DNA of 35,451 nucleotides from Myxococcales bacterium (GTDB lineage: Bacteria; Myxococcota_A; UBA9160; UBA4427), in the NCBI GenBank assembly GCA_012959805.1, contig DUCN01000024.1:1-35451 (forward strand), read 5' to 3'. The first letter of the stretch is position 1. Every line of letters begins with the position of its first letter. A program made the translations under genes and the position numbers. This document shows positions 15,670 to 23,169 of this stretch, in pieces. The notes beneath the pieces are model-generated. The model ran no database searches. It was not told the origin of the DNA and saw nothing but the letters and a program-made list of their open reading frames with translations.

Positions 15670-16440
15670 TTGCGGGCTCTAGGGATTTCCCCAGATCCCC
15701 AGGAAGGCAATCACCCCACGAGAGCGCCATTTTTCGTCGATGATCGAGCCAATCTGCGGCCTTTGAGCCTGTTTCATGACACGTGGAAATCCGGACTCGC
15801 CCTCGCCGAATCTCACTACGATCCGAATACGCGGTTTGGAAAGATCGTCGTGGGGCAGGGCATCCTGACTCCCCGGGATCTGTGGAACGGCGTTAGAACG
15901 CGAGCCGAGGAGATCGTTCGTTCGCTCTTCTCCTATTCCGCGGGCTGGATTCATTTCTGGGAAGGCGAAGTGGAGCCCGACAATGTCGTCCGACTCGCGC
16001 TCCCGACGAAAAGGCTGATCGGTGAGGGCCTCGAGCGTCGAGACGAGTTGATGTGTTTTCAGGAAGTGCTCGAGGACGGTCGAACCCGCATCGCACTCGC
16101 TCCGGATGCGAGGCCGGTGGTCTCCGAAAGCGAACGGGCGGTGATGAACGAGCTATGCTCATCCGCTGATCGCGCTGTGCATGCCGGCACGCGCGATCAC
16201 GCTGTGTCGGCCGGCCCATTGCCGAATTCGGATTCGAACCCCCATGGCCCCATCAAAGTCTCGATCTCGGGATCGATCGAGCCGCCCAGGCCGCCCGAGC
16301 AAGTCCACGCCCGCCGCGTCGGCGCGGTCCGGAGGTTCCTCCGCGGAGTGGCTGACGGGATTCCATTCGGTACGAGAAGCACTCCTTGCGGGACGGCGCC
16401 GCTTCGATCGGTTGTGGTTGCGCGCCGGCAAGCAGCGTGA
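15670..16440 (+). CDS. DUF4388-like fragment, reading into rlmB
   Basis: The frame opens with TTG at 15670 and encodes 256 residues. Residues about 45-155 (from FGKIVVGQGILTPRDLW through SLFSYSAGWIHFWEGE to LIGEGLERRDEL and SESERAVMNEL) resemble the C-terminal half of DUF4388/PATAN-type proteins of deltaproteobacteria. The N-terminal half of that domain is missing. After about residue 165 the sequence loses any family character, and its last 197 bases overlap rlmB in another frame. The true product probably ends near 16150 or is broken, so this is best seen as a gene remnant. Start and end are both uncertain. Confidence 0.45.
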   Translation: MRALGISPDPQEGNHPTRAPFFVDDRANLRPLSLFHDTWKSGLALAESHYDPNTRFGKIVVGQGILTPRDLWNGVRTRAEEIVRSLFSYSAGWIHFWEGEVEPDNVVRLALPTKRLIGEGLERRDELMCFQEVLEDGRTRIALAPDARPVVSESERAVMNELCSSADRAVHAGTRDHAVSAGPLPNSDSNPHGPIKVSISGSIEPPRPPEQVHARRVGAVRRFLRGVADGIPFGTRSTPCGTAPLRSVVVARRQAA

Positions 16441-17131
16441 GGAGCAGGCCGAAATGGCCACGCTCGCACGGACGCGCGGCGTTTTGATCGAACTGGTCGA
16501 CGGGGCGGAGCTGGCGGATCGAATCGATCAGGATGGGAACCATCAGGGTGTGGCTCTGCTCGCCGGACCGATCCCGGAACTTTCCCTGCGGCAGTTACTC
16601 GAGCTGGCCAGCGAATCCCACGGGGGTGGTCGCCGGCTGGTTGCCCTCGATGGTGTCGAGGATCCCCAGAATGTTGGCGCCCTGGCACGCGTTGCCGAAT
16701 CGTCCGGGGTCAGCGGGCTAATTCTGACAGACCGGCGGGCACCTGCATTGACGCCGGCCGTCAGTCGAGCCTCTGCCGGGGCCATCGAATGGCTGCCGGT
16801 GGCTCGAGTTTCGAACCTGGGTCGCGCATTGGAGCTGGTCAAGGACGGTGGCTATTGGGTCGTTGCGGCCGGATTCGGTTCGAAATCGGGCCTGTACGAG
16901 CTAGATGACCGGATTCTCACCGGGAGTTTGACAGTTGTCCTTGGCGCGGAGGGTCGTGGGATTCGCCGAAGCATCCTCGAACAGGCGGATCATTTGGTTG
17001 AAATTCCGATGCGGGGGCGGATTTCTTCATTGAACGTTTCGACCGCGGGTGCAATTATCCTCTATGACCTGCTTCGTCGATCTGAGTCCATCGTGAGCGC
17101 GATGGATCGGCTGCCTGACGGGGCGGGGTGA
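16244..17131 (+). CDS. rlmB: SpoU-family 23S rRNA 2'-O-methyltransferase (RlmB-like)
   Basis: This is a SPOUT (TrmH/RlmB) RNA methyltransferase, probably modifying the 2'-O of a guanosine in 23S rRNA with S-adenosylmethionine. The ATG at 16244 gives a basic Ser/Arg/Pro-rich extension of about 33 residues, then the substrate-binding domain (EWLTGFHSVREALLAGRRRF). The trefoil-knot domain carries all three motifs: LDGVEDPQNVGALARVAESS, VVLGAEGRGIRRSILEQAD, and SLNVSTAGAIILYDLLR. The total of 295 residues is longer than Escherichia coli RlmB (243) mainly because of the N-terminal tail. An upstream ATG at 16181 is in frame, but the extra residues look non-coding. The target nucleotide is inferred from family only. 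Confidence 0.88.
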   Translation: MAPSKSRSRDRSSRPGRPSKSTPAASARSGGSSAEWLTGFHSVREALLAGRRRFDRLWLRAGKQREEQAEMATLARTRGVLIELVDGAELADRIDQDGNHQGVALLAGPIPELSLRQLLELASESHGGGRRLVALDGVEDPQNVGALARVAESSGVSGLILTDRRAPALTPAVSRASAGAIEWLPVARVSNLGRALELVKDGGYWVVAAGFGSKSGLYELDDRILTGSLTVVLGAEGRGIRRSILEQADHLVEIPMRGRISSLNVSTAGAIILYDLLRRSESIVSAMDRLPDGAG

Positions 17132-17234
17132 TTGCCGAACGATCAGGGTTTCCGAGAAAATTCAGCCTCCTGGGCTCGACCGCGGTCGAAGGGGAGAAAG
17201 TGTTTTCGGAGAGCGAGAGAAGTCCCTCAGGCGC

Positions 17235-17264
17235 TTGCCAGCGGGGACCATCCCGGTCTATAGT
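17235..17264 (+). promoter_or_regulatory. Candidate sigma-70 promoter of the tRNA-tuf cluster
   Basis: TTGCCA (17235-17240) and TATAGT (17259-17264) are separated by 18 bases and lie 18 bases upstream of tRNA-Thr(UGU). Each box matches the consensus at four or more of six positions. The intervening and following sequence is GC-rich, as in stringent stable-RNA promoters. Confidence 0.55.
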
Positions 17265-17281
17265 CCCTGAGCGCTTCCTTG

Positions 17282-17354
17282 GCTGGCGTAGCTCAACTGG
17301 TAGAGCATCGGATTTGTAATCCGAAGGTTAAGGGTTCGAGTCCCCTCGCCAGCT
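17282..17354 (+). tRNA. tRNA-Thr (anticodon UGU), CCA not encoded
   Basis: This is a 73-base cloverleaf. The acceptor GCTGGCG pairs with CGCCAGC; the anticodon stem TCGGA/TCCGA holds TTTGTAA, giving UGU; the T arm is AGGG-TTCGAGT-CCCCT, allowing wobble. The discriminator is T and the next three bases are CCG, so CCA must be added by the nucleotidyltransferase. It is the first member of the Thr-Tyr-Gly-Thr-tuf cluster known from Escherichia coli (thrU-tyrU-glyT-thrT-tufB). Confidence 0.95.
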
Positions 17355-17357
17355 CCG

Positions 17358-17661
17358 GCATGCAGGCGGCGAGGTGGTTGGTAGGTGGTTTTAGGTGAAT
17401 TTGTAGGTAGTAGAGGCGATAGCAGTGCCCATGCGCGAGGGGCTGGTGTCGCCTGATTTTTTTGTTTCGCTTCTCGTGAGTCTTCCCATTCATCATCACT
17501 CTTCACGACATATCACTCAACATCTCTGATTCATTTCGGCTTTTAGACGACTGGCAATCGAGTTGCATATGTTCACTCGTCCGTCTGGTTGGGTCCGATC
17601 ACGCGGTGCAGAGGCGACGGTGGGTGCGGGAAACGAGAAGAGGAACTAACACCGGGTACTG
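17358..17661 (+). other. Gene-free spacer between tRNA-Thr and tRNA-Tyr
   Basis: These 304 bases hold no convincing gene. The first 70 bases are low-complexity (repeated GGTGGTT/TAGGTGG words). A run of seven T at 17457-17463 follows a short GGC..GCC pairing and could be a weak intrinsic terminator. The rest shows no clear promoter or repeat. The unusual length of this spacer, compared with the tight tRNA cluster of enterobacteria, may mean that tRNA-Tyr onward has its own promoter. Confidence 0.4.
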
Positions 17662-17748
17662 GGAGAGATACCGAAGCGGTTAAACGGGGCAGACTGTAAA
17701 TCTGCTGGCCTTTGGCCTACGGAGGTTCGAATCCTCCTCTCTCCACCA
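17662..17748 (+). tRNA. tRNA-Tyr (anticodon GUA)
   Basis: This is an 87-base class II tRNA. The acceptor GGAGAGA pairs with TCTCTCC; the anticodon stem GCAGA/TCTGC holds CTGTAAA, giving GUA; a long variable arm contains GGCCTTTGGCC; the T arm is GGAGG-TTCGAAT-CCTCC. The discriminator is A and CCA is encoded. It is the second tRNA of the tuf-linked cluster. Confidence 0.95.
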
Positions 17749-17879
17749 TTGTTCGCCGGGTGCGGTTGGGGGCGAGTGAAGGCGGAGAGCGTTAGGTGGT
17801 CGAGCCAGCCAGTAGGGAAGTCGGCCGTAGAATCGAGCGATACCGAGGAACTGGGGAGTGGGGCAGAACTAGATTAATT

Positions 17880-17956
17880 GCGGGAATAGCTCAGCTGGCT
17901 AGAGCACCAGCCTTCCAAGCTGGGGGTCGCGGGTTCGAATCCCGTTTCCCGCTCCA
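17880..17956 (+). tRNA. tRNA-Gly (anticodon UCC)
   Basis: The acceptor GCGGGAA pairs with TTCCCGC; the D arm contains GCTC..GAGC; the anticodon stem CCAGC/GCTGG holds CTTCCAA, giving UCC; the T arm is GCGGG-TTCGAAT-CCCGT. The discriminator is T and CCA is encoded. The length is 77 bases. It is the third tRNA of the cluster, 131 bases after tRNA-Tyr. Confidence 0.95.
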
Positions 17957-18033
17957 GATGTTGATAGAGATGACTAACAGACTCTCGGGGCAGGTACTCG
18001 CGAGTCGATCGAGATCGAAAGGCAAACAATTCT

Positions 18034-18109
18034 GCTCACGTAGCTCAGGTGGTAGAGCACGTCCTTGGTAAGGACGAGGTCAGCGGTTCGAGCCCGCTCG
18101 TGAGCTCCA
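18034..18109 (+). tRNA. tRNA-Thr (anticodon GGU)
   Basis: The acceptor GCTCACG pairs with CGTGAGC; the D arm is GCTC..GAGC; the anticodon stem CGTCC/GGACG holds TTGGTAA, giving GGU; the T arm is GCGG-TTCGAGC-CCGC. The discriminator is T and CCA is encoded. It is the last tRNA before tuf. The 194 bases between them include a small palindrome at 18270-18284 (CTGAAT-CGA-ATTCAG), 19 bases ahead of the tuf start. Confidence 0.95.
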
Positions 18110-18303
18110 GAGACCACGCAGTCAGCAAAAGAGCAGGACGCAGTAGCGCACGGGAAATGAGAACTCAGCAGGGGATTGTCGCCAGAGCGAAGGAAAATGT
18201 GCGTAGGCGAGGTTCGACTTCGAACTCGAAGTACGCGGGAACAAGAGCAGTAGACCAAACTCAACCAATCTGAATCGAATTCAGTCGGAGTGCGAGGAAA
18301 GAG

Positions 18304-19494
18304 ATGGCCAAGGAAAAGTTCGAGCGCAACAAGCCCCACGTGAATGTCGGTACGATTGGTCACGTCGATCACGGGAAGACTACGTTGACTGCAGCGATTA
18401 CGGCTCGGCAGGCATCGAAGGGTCTGGCCGAGCAAGTCGACTTTGCGAATATTGATAAGGCTCCAGAAGAGCGCGAGCGCGGCATCACGATCGCGACGGC
18501 TCACGTCGAGTACGAGTCGACTGGTCGCCATTACGCGCACGTGGACTGTCCCGGTCATGCTGATTACGTGAAGAACATGATCACGGGCGCCGCTCAGATG
18601 GACGGAGCGATCCTGGTGGTCTCGGCCGCCGATGGTCCTATGCCCCAGACACGCGAACACGTTCTTTTGGCTCGTCAGGTGAACGTTCCCCACATCGTTG
18701 TCTTCCTGAACAAGGTGGATCAGGTGGACGACGAGGAACTTCTGGAACTGGTCGAGATGGAGATCCGTGAGCTTCTGTCGAACTACGACTTCGATGGGGA
18801 CAATATCCCGATCATCATGGGTTCGGCGCTGAAGGCGGGCGAGGATCCGTCCAACGACGAGAGCAACAAGTGCATCGACGATTTGATGGATGCGCTGGAC
18901 GCGACGGTCCCGATCCCGGAGCGGGCTCTGGAGAAGGAGTTCCTGATGCCGATCGAGGATGTGTTCTCGATTACGGGCCGTGGCACGGTGGTGACGGGTC
19001 GTATCGAGCAGGGCACGGTTCATCCCTCGGATGAGGCTGAGATCGTTGGGATCCGCGATACGACGAAGACGACGGTGACGGGCGTTGAGATGTTCCGGAA
19101 GCTGCTCGACGAGGGTCAGGCCGGCGACAACGTGGGTTGTCTGCTTCGTGGTACGGGGAAGGAGGACGTGGAGCGTGGTCAGGTGCTGGCCAAGCCGGGT
19201 TCGATTACCCCTCATACGAAGTTCAAGGCTCAGGCGTATATCTTGACGAAGGACGAGGGCGGGCGTCATACGCCGTTCTTCAACGGTTATCGCCCTCAGT
19301 TCTACTTCCGGACGACGGATGTGACGGGCATTGCGAATCTTCCCGATGGTACGGAGATGGTGATGCCGGGCGACAATGTTGAGATGACGGTGGAGTTGAT
19401 CACTCCGATCGCGATGACGAAGGAACTTCGTTTTGCAATCCGCGAGGGTGGACGCACGGTGGGTTCGGGTGTTGTCTCGGAAGTGATTGAGTAG
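18304..19494 (+). CDS. tuf: Elongation factor Tu (first copy)
   Basis: EF-Tu delivers aminoacyl-tRNA to the ribosome with GTP. The 396-residue product has GHVDHGKT (P-loop), RGITI (switch I), DCPGH (switch II) and NKVD (guanine recognition), followed by beta domains 2 and 3. The ATG at 18304 is preceded by GAGGAAAG. It closes the tRNA-Thr/Tyr/Gly/Thr cluster, the arrangement of tufB in many proteobacteria. A second copy begins at 35377 and is identical over all 75 visible bases. Confidence 0.98.
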   Translation: MAKEKFERNKPHVNVGTIGHVDHGKTTLTAAITARQASKGLAEQVDFANIDKAPEERERGITIATAHVEYESTGRHYAHVDCPGHADYVKNMITGAAQMDGAILVVSAADGPMPQTREHVLLARQVNVPHIVVFLNKVDQVDDEELLELVEMEIRELLSNYDFDGDNIPIIMGSALKAGEDPSNDESNKCIDDLMDALDATVPIPERALEKEFLMPIEDVFSITGRGTVVTGRIEQGTVHPSDEAEIVGIRDTTKTTVTGVEMFRKLLDEGQAGDNVGCLLRGTGKEDVERGQVLAKPGSITPHTKFKAQAYILTKDEGGRHTPFFNGYRPQFYFRTTDVTGIANLPDGTEMVMPGDNVEMTVELITPIAMTKELRFAIREGGRTVGSGVVSEVIE

Positions 19495-19510
19495 GCGGCG
19501 GAATCGCCGC
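19495..19510 (+). terminator. Stem-loop directly after the tuf stop codon
   Basis: GCGGCG and CGCCGC form a perfect six-pair stem with a GAAT loop, starting at the base after the tuf stop. No T-run follows, so it is more likely an RNA-stability or processing element ahead of tRNA-Trp than a full intrinsic terminator. Confidence 0.5.
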
Positions 19511-19529
19511 ATGCTCGGGCTGAGTGTGT

Positions 19530-19605
19530 AGGGCCGTAGCACAATTGGTAGTGCATCGGACTCCAAATCCGGGGGTTGGGGGTTCAAGTCCCTCCGGCCC
19601 TGCCA
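19530..19605 (+). tRNA. tRNA-Trp (anticodon CCA)
   Basis: The acceptor AGGGCCG pairs with CGGCCCT; the D arm contains GCAC..GTGC; the anticodon stem TCGGA/TCCGG holds CTCCAAA, giving CCA; the T arm is GGGGG-TTCAAGT-CCCTC. The discriminator is G and CCA is encoded. It lies between tuf and secE, an arrangement common outside the enterobacteria. Confidence 0.95.
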
Positions 19606-19754
19606 GTTCGGCCGATGCCAGTCGAGTGTGTCAATGGTGGGTGCTCGGCAGTGGCGGAAGCGAATAGTTGGACTCGAGAAGCGGCGTGTTTGGTGTGTCT
19701 GTGTGGATGTCGTCGGTGCAGTCGATGTATCGGTGGTCAGAGAGTGGGGTGGCG

Positions 19755-19961
19755 ATGACTGAAAAAACGAAGAATCTGTTCTCGCGGATAAGTCAGTATG
19801 TCGGCGAGGTTCAGGGTGAATTCAACAAAATTACCTGGCCACCCCAGGCGGAGACTCTGAACGGGACCATATCGGTGGTGATCATCGTTTCGCTCATTGC
19901 AACTTATCTAGGCGTCGTCGACTTTGGACTGAGTCGAGTGATGCAGATGGTGCTCGGCTAA
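19755..19961 (+). CDS. secE: Preprotein translocase subunit SecE
   Basis: SecE clamps SecY in the inner membrane. This is the short, single-span form of 68 residues: a cytoplasmic amphipathic helix (YVGEVQGEFNKITWPPQAET, with the conserved TWP) followed by one membrane helix (ISVVIIVSLIATYLGVVDFG). The frame is open 29 codons upstream, but the ATG at 19755 gives the family N-terminus MTEKTKN. Its stop overlaps the nusG start (TAATG), so the two are coupled. The usual neighbour rpmG (L33) is absent from the preceding 149 bases. Confidence 0.93.
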   Translation: MTEKTKNLFSRISQYVGEVQGEFNKITWPPQAETLNGTISVVIIVSLIATYLGVVDFGLSRVMQMVLG

Positions 19962-20596
19962 TGGAAACTGTGCCGAGGACGGAATTGGAGCCTTCAGAGG
20001 CGGTCGACTCGAACGAGACCTCTGAGTCGACGGGTGCGGCTACCGTGCTCGCGGCGACAACCGCCACTACGAAGAAGTGGTACATCGTCCATACGTATTC
20101 GGGGCAGGAGACGCGTGCGAAGAAGGCGTTGCTCGATCGGGCGAAGACGATGGGATTCGAAGAGGAATTCGACGAAGTGCTGGTTCCTGAGGAGAGTGTC
20201 GTCGAGATGGTCAACGGGAAGAAGAGGACTTCGAAACGGAAGTTCTTTCCCGGCTACATAATGGTGCATATGGATCTGAACGACGAGACATGGCATGTCG
20301 TGAAGGGGACACCGAAGGTGACGGGATTCGTCGGAAACGCGACGGATCCACCAGCGATCACCGACGAAGAAGTCGCGAGAATGACTCAGCGGATCAAGGA
20401 AGGCGCGGCGAAGCCGAAGCCGCTGATCAATTTCGATGAAGGCGAGAATGTTCGCGTCATTAATGGGCCATTTGCCAACTTCCAGGGCTTCGTGGACGAG
20501 GTGATGGAAGAAAAAGAGAAGCTGCGCGTCATGGTTCAAGTGTTTGGACGCGCGACGCCTGTTGTTCTCGGCTACTCGAACGTCGAGAAGGCCTAG
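19961..20596 (+). CDS. nusG: Transcription termination/antitermination factor NusG
   Basis: NusG binds RNA polymerase and links it to Rho and the ribosome. A 34-residue Ser/Glu/Thr/Ala-rich extension precedes the NGN domain (WYIVHTYSGQETRAKKAL, FFPGYIMVHMDLND, TPKVTGFVGN). The C-terminal KOW domain is at about residues 155-205 (FDEGENVRVINGPFANFQGF, then GRATPVVLGY). The length is 211 residues against 181 in Escherichia coli, the difference being mainly the N-terminal tail. The start overlaps the secE stop by one base. A short hairpin (GACCT-AACA-AGGTC, 20680-20693) lies in the 148-base gap before rplK. Confidence 0.95.
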   Translation: METVPRTELEPSEAVDSNETSESTGAATVLAATTATTKKWYIVHTYSGQETRAKKALLDRAKTMGFEEEFDEVLVPEESVVEMVNGKKRTSKRKFFPGYIMVHMDLNDETWHVVKGTPKVTGFVGNATDPPAITDEEVARMTQRIKEGAAKPKPLINFDEGENVRVINGPFANFQGFVDEVMEEKEKLRVMVQVFGRATPVVLGYSNVEKA

Positions 20597-20744
20597 TCAG
20601 CAGTTGTGTTATTCAGCGGGCGAGCAGGTGCTTGTTCGGAATAAGCCAGAAGCGAGCGGGAGGGCGACAGGTTTTTGAGGACCTAACAAGGTCGTTGATC
20701 ACCAAAAGTCGTCCGCAGACCGCCAGTGGTAGGAGAATGAGTTA

Positions 20745-21173
20745 GTGGCAAAGAAAGTAATGGCAGTCGTCAAGCTGCAGTGCCCAGCCGGAGCAGCCAA
20801 TCCGGCGCCGCCAGTTGGACCAGCACTTGGTCAACACGGCGTGAACATCATGGAGTTCTGCAAGGCATTCAATGCCAAGACACAGGACAGAGGCGGGTTG
20901 ATCATTCCCGCAGAGATTACGATCTATCAGGACCGAAGCTTCACGTTCGTTCTGAAGTCGCCGCCAGCCGCGGTACTTCTCAAGAAGGCCGCAAAGATCA
21001 AGAGCGGGTCGGGCGAACCGAATCGAAAGACGGTCGGCCAGGTGACCCAGTCCCAGCTGGCTGAAATCGTAGAGATCAAGAAGGAAGACCTGAACGCCTT
21101 TGATCTCGAGCAGGCCAAGAAGATCATCGCGGGTACTGCCCGTTCGATGGGCCTCGAAGTCGTGGAGGGCTGA
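20745..21173 (+). CDS. rplK: 50S ribosomal protein L11
   Basis: L11 forms the GTPase-associated centre with 23S rRNA. The 142-residue length equals that of Escherichia coli. Visible features are the N-terminal [20 protein letters not shown] loop and the rRNA-binding C-terminal domain ([27 protein letters not shown]). The start is a GTG at 20745 with AGGAGA about nine bases upstream; the in-frame ATG five codons later is less likely. It opens the rplKAJL set, five bases before rplA. Confidence 0.97.
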   Translation: MAKKVMAVVKLQCPAGAANPAPPVGPALGQHGVNIMEFCKAFNAKTQDRGGLIIPAEITIYQDRSFTFVLKSPPAAVLLKKAAKIKSGSGEPNRKTVGQVTQSQLAEIVEIKKEDLNAFDLEQAKKIIAGTARSMGLEVVEG

Positions 21174-21178
21174 GCGAG

Positions 21179-21889
21179 ATGCCAAAGCAAAGTAAGCGGT
21201 ATCGCAAAGCTCAAGACGGGGTGGATGCTGACAAGCTCTATTCGCTCGAAGATGCTCTGAAGCAATTGAAGGACGCGCCTGCGGCGAAATTTGACGAGAC
21301 GGTAGACATAGCAATCAATCTCGGTGTCGATCCAAAGCATGCCGATCAGATGATTCGCGGAGCGATCGTGCTCCCAAATGGTGTTGGCCGCGCGATTCGT
21401 GTTCTGGTTTTCGCAAAAGGCGACAAGGAAAAGGAAGCCCTTGAAGCTGGCGCCGATCACGTGGGCGCTGAGGAACTTGCGAAGAAGATCCAGGACGAAG
21501 GGTGGTTCGATTTCGATCGTGTGATCGCCACACCGGACATGATGGGTGTGGTGGGCCGCTTGGGTCGAGTACTCGGTCCTCGAGGGCTAATGCCGAACCC
21601 GAAATTAGGAACGGTGACGCCGAATGTTGGAGACGCAGTTCGAGACCAAAAGGCGGGTAAGGTCGAATACCGAGTCGACAAGGCTGGCATCGTCCACTGC
21701 GGAATCGGCAAGGTTTCCTTCGAAGCAGACAAGCTTTGGGAGAACGCGTCTGCGCTGATCGATGTGATCGTGAGGGCAAAGCCGGCATCGACCAAGGGCA
21801 CCTACCTCAAGAAGATTGCCGTGTCCTCCACGATGGGGCCGGGGATCAAGGTCGATCCGGGCTCGGCACTGCTGGAGGCACAAGGGTAA
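21179..21889 (+). CDS. rplA: 50S ribosomal protein L1
   Basis: L1 forms the mobile stalk at the E site and usually represses its own operon by binding mRNA. The 236-residue product has the typical [11 protein letters not shown] start, [40 protein letters not shown] and the final [11 protein letters not shown]. It starts five bases after rplK and ends four bases before rplJ. That leaves no room for the long L10-binding leader found between these genes in Escherichia coli. Confidence 0.97.
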   Translation: MPKQSKRYRKAQDGVDADKLYSLEDALKQLKDAPAAKFDETVDIAINLGVDPKHADQMIRGAIVLPNGVGRAIRVLVFAKGDKEKEALEAGADHVGAEELAKKIQDEGWFDFDRVIATPDMMGVVGRLGRVLGPRGLMPNPKLGTVTPNVGDAVRDQKAGKVEYRVDKAGIVHCGIGKVSFEADKLWENASALIDVIVRAKPASTKGTYLKKIAVSSTMGPGIKVDPGSALLEAQG

Positions 21890-21893
21890 CGAT

Positions 21894-22433
21894 ATGTTGA
21901 CTCGAGAGCAGAAAGAAGAACAGGTTGCGGAGCTGCGCGAGAAGTTCGGGCGAGCGACGAGTGTTTTCGTTGCGGACTACAGCGGACTTGAAGTGAAGCA
22001 GATCGAGGCTCTTCGCGGAGGACTTCGCCAAGCAGAGGCCAGCGAAAGCGAGTTCCGCATAGCAAAGAATTCAGTCCTTCGATTGGCTTGCGAAGGTGGA
22101 CCCGCCGAAGATCTGAAGGGTCATTTTCGTGGAACGACGTCGATTGCGATGTCCTTCGGCGATCCAGTCGCGCTCGCCAAGACGCTTGTTGACTATGCAA
22201 AAACCAACGAGGACTTTGAGATTCGCGGGGGGGTGCTGGACGGGCAGGTGCTCGAACTCGCGGAGATCTCGAATCTTGCGACCTTGCCGTCGCTCGATGA
22301 ACTTCGTGGCAAGATCGTGGGTCTATTACAGGCGCCGGCGGGCCAGATCGCCCGTCTGCTGAAAGAACCCGGAGGTCAATTGGCGCGACTTGTCGCGGCA
22401 CGCAAAACGGTCCTCGATGAGGGCGGGGATTAA
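21894..22433 (+). CDS. rplJ: 50S ribosomal protein L10
   Basis: L10 anchors the L7/L12 dimers to the ribosome. The 179-residue product begins MLTREQKEEQVAELREKFG, has VADYSGLEVKQIEALR and FRIAKNSVLRLA, and ends in the long C-terminal helix (LLKEPGGQLARLVAARK) that binds L7/L12. The ATG at 21894 has AAGGG about eight bases upstream and follows rplA by four bases. Translation is probably coupled to rplA. Confidence 0.96.
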   Translation: MLTREQKEEQVAELREKFGRATSVFVADYSGLEVKQIEALRGGLRQAEASESEFRIAKNSVLRLACEGGPAEDLKGHFRGTTSIAMSFGDPVALAKTLVDYAKTNEDFEIRGGVLDGQVLELAEISNLATLPSLDELRGKIVGLLQAPAGQIARLLKEPGGQLARLVAARKTVLDEGGD

Positions 22434-22444
22434 CTCGAGCTGCT

Positions 22445-22501
22445 GCCGGCATGGAGCCGGCGCGATTTACAATTTGACTGAGCCCGGAAGGGCTGAATTT
22501 T
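22445..22501 (+). promoter_or_regulatory. Two stem-loops in the rplJ-rplL spacer
   Basis: The first hairpin (22445-22461) pairs GCCGGC with GCCGGC around ATGGA. The second (22481-22494) pairs AGCCC with GGGCT around a GGAA loop and runs into GAATTTT, so it resembles a weak terminator. A TTGACT at 22474-22479 could be part of a promoter for rplL. Partial termination, or extra initiation, would suit the need for several L7/L12 copies per L10. Confidence 0.45.
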
Positions 22502-22562
22502 AATGACCAGGCGGGAGGGTGTTCTGCACTCGCTAGCACCGCCCATAAAAGGAAGAAGAACA

Positions 22563-22937
22563 ATGGCAGACCTCAACGAAATCGTGGACACCCTGTCCGG
22601 ACTCACAGTGATGGAGGCGTCGGACCTGGCGACTCTCTTGGAAGACAAGTGGGGCGTATCTGCGGCCGCTCCGGTAGCCGTCGCGGCTGCCGCTGGTGGC
22701 GGTGGTGAAGCCGCTGCCGAGGTAAAGGATGAGTTTGACGTCATCCTGATCTCGTTTGGTGACAAGAAGATTCAGGTCATCAAGGAGATTCGCGCGATCA
22801 CAGGCCTGGGCCTCAAGGAAGCCAAGGACCTTGTTGAAGGCGTGCCGAAGACGATCAAGGAAGCTGCAACCAAGGACGAAGCTGCCGAGATCCAGAAGAA
22901 GATCGAAGAGGCCGGCGGTCAAGTCGACGTCAAGTAG
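22563..22937 (+). CDS. rplL: 50S ribosomal protein L7/L12
   Basis: L7/L12 is the multi-copy stalk protein that recruits translation factors. The 124 residues show the N-terminal dimerisation domain ([20 protein letters not shown]), an Ala/Gly-rich hinge (residues 34-50) and the C-terminal domain ([35 protein letters not shown]). The ATG at 22563 is preceded by AAGGAAG. It ends the rplKAJL group; a 232-base spacer with a large hairpin separates it from rpoB. Confidence 0.97.
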   Translation: MADLNEIVDTLSGLTVMEASDLATLLEDKWGVSAAAPVAVAAAAGGGGEAAAEVKDEFDVILISFGDKKIQVIKEIRAITGLGLKEAKDLVEGVPKTIKEAATKDEAAEIQKKIEEAGGQVDVK

Positions 22938-22954
22938 TTGGCGGGAACGAAGTT

Positions 22955-23011
22955 CGACGATTGCGCCTGACGCTCTCTGCTCTTGACCGGCAGAGAGGGG
23001 GGCGTTCGTCG
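22955..23011 (+). terminator. Large stem-loop between rplL and rpoB (attenuator or processing site)
   Basis: Three nested paired segments form one long hairpin: CGACGA (22955-22960) with TCGTCG (23006-23011), CGCC (22964-22967) with GGCG (23001-23004), and CTCTCTGC (22973-22980) with GCAGAGAG (22990-22997). In Escherichia coli this same gap holds an attenuator and an RNase III site that lower rpoBC expression relative to rplJL. A similar role is inferred here from position and structure. There is no T-run, so processing or partial termination is more likely than full termination. Confidence 0.65.
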
Positions 23012-23169
23012 ATTTCGTGGCAGCTTATATCCTCTTTGGATCCGAGCTGTTTGTTCGAGTGACATCTAGTTTAGTGAGGTCAAATGTCGTCGTGAAGTTC
23101 GTGTGGATCGGGTTGATTGAAAATGTCGACCCGAGCTGCCAACCACGACGCGGGAGGGTGTGATACCTC

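Noticed and set aside
16225..16245. GATTCGAACC resembling a reversed tRNA T-loop near the rlmB start
   Set aside because: The flanking bases do not form a T stem and no acceptor or anticodon arm could be built on the minus strand.
17258..17506. Minus-strand frame with GEGTRTLNLRITNPMLYQLS
   Set aside because: This is the antisense translation of tRNA-Thr(UGU), a common spurious annotation.
17974..19587. Minus-strand frame of 537 codons across tRNA-Thr, tuf and tRNA-Trp
   Set aside because: Antisense to tuf and two tRNAs. Its ARTADLVLTKDVLYHLSY-type stretch is the well-known false protein made by translating the back of tRNA genes.
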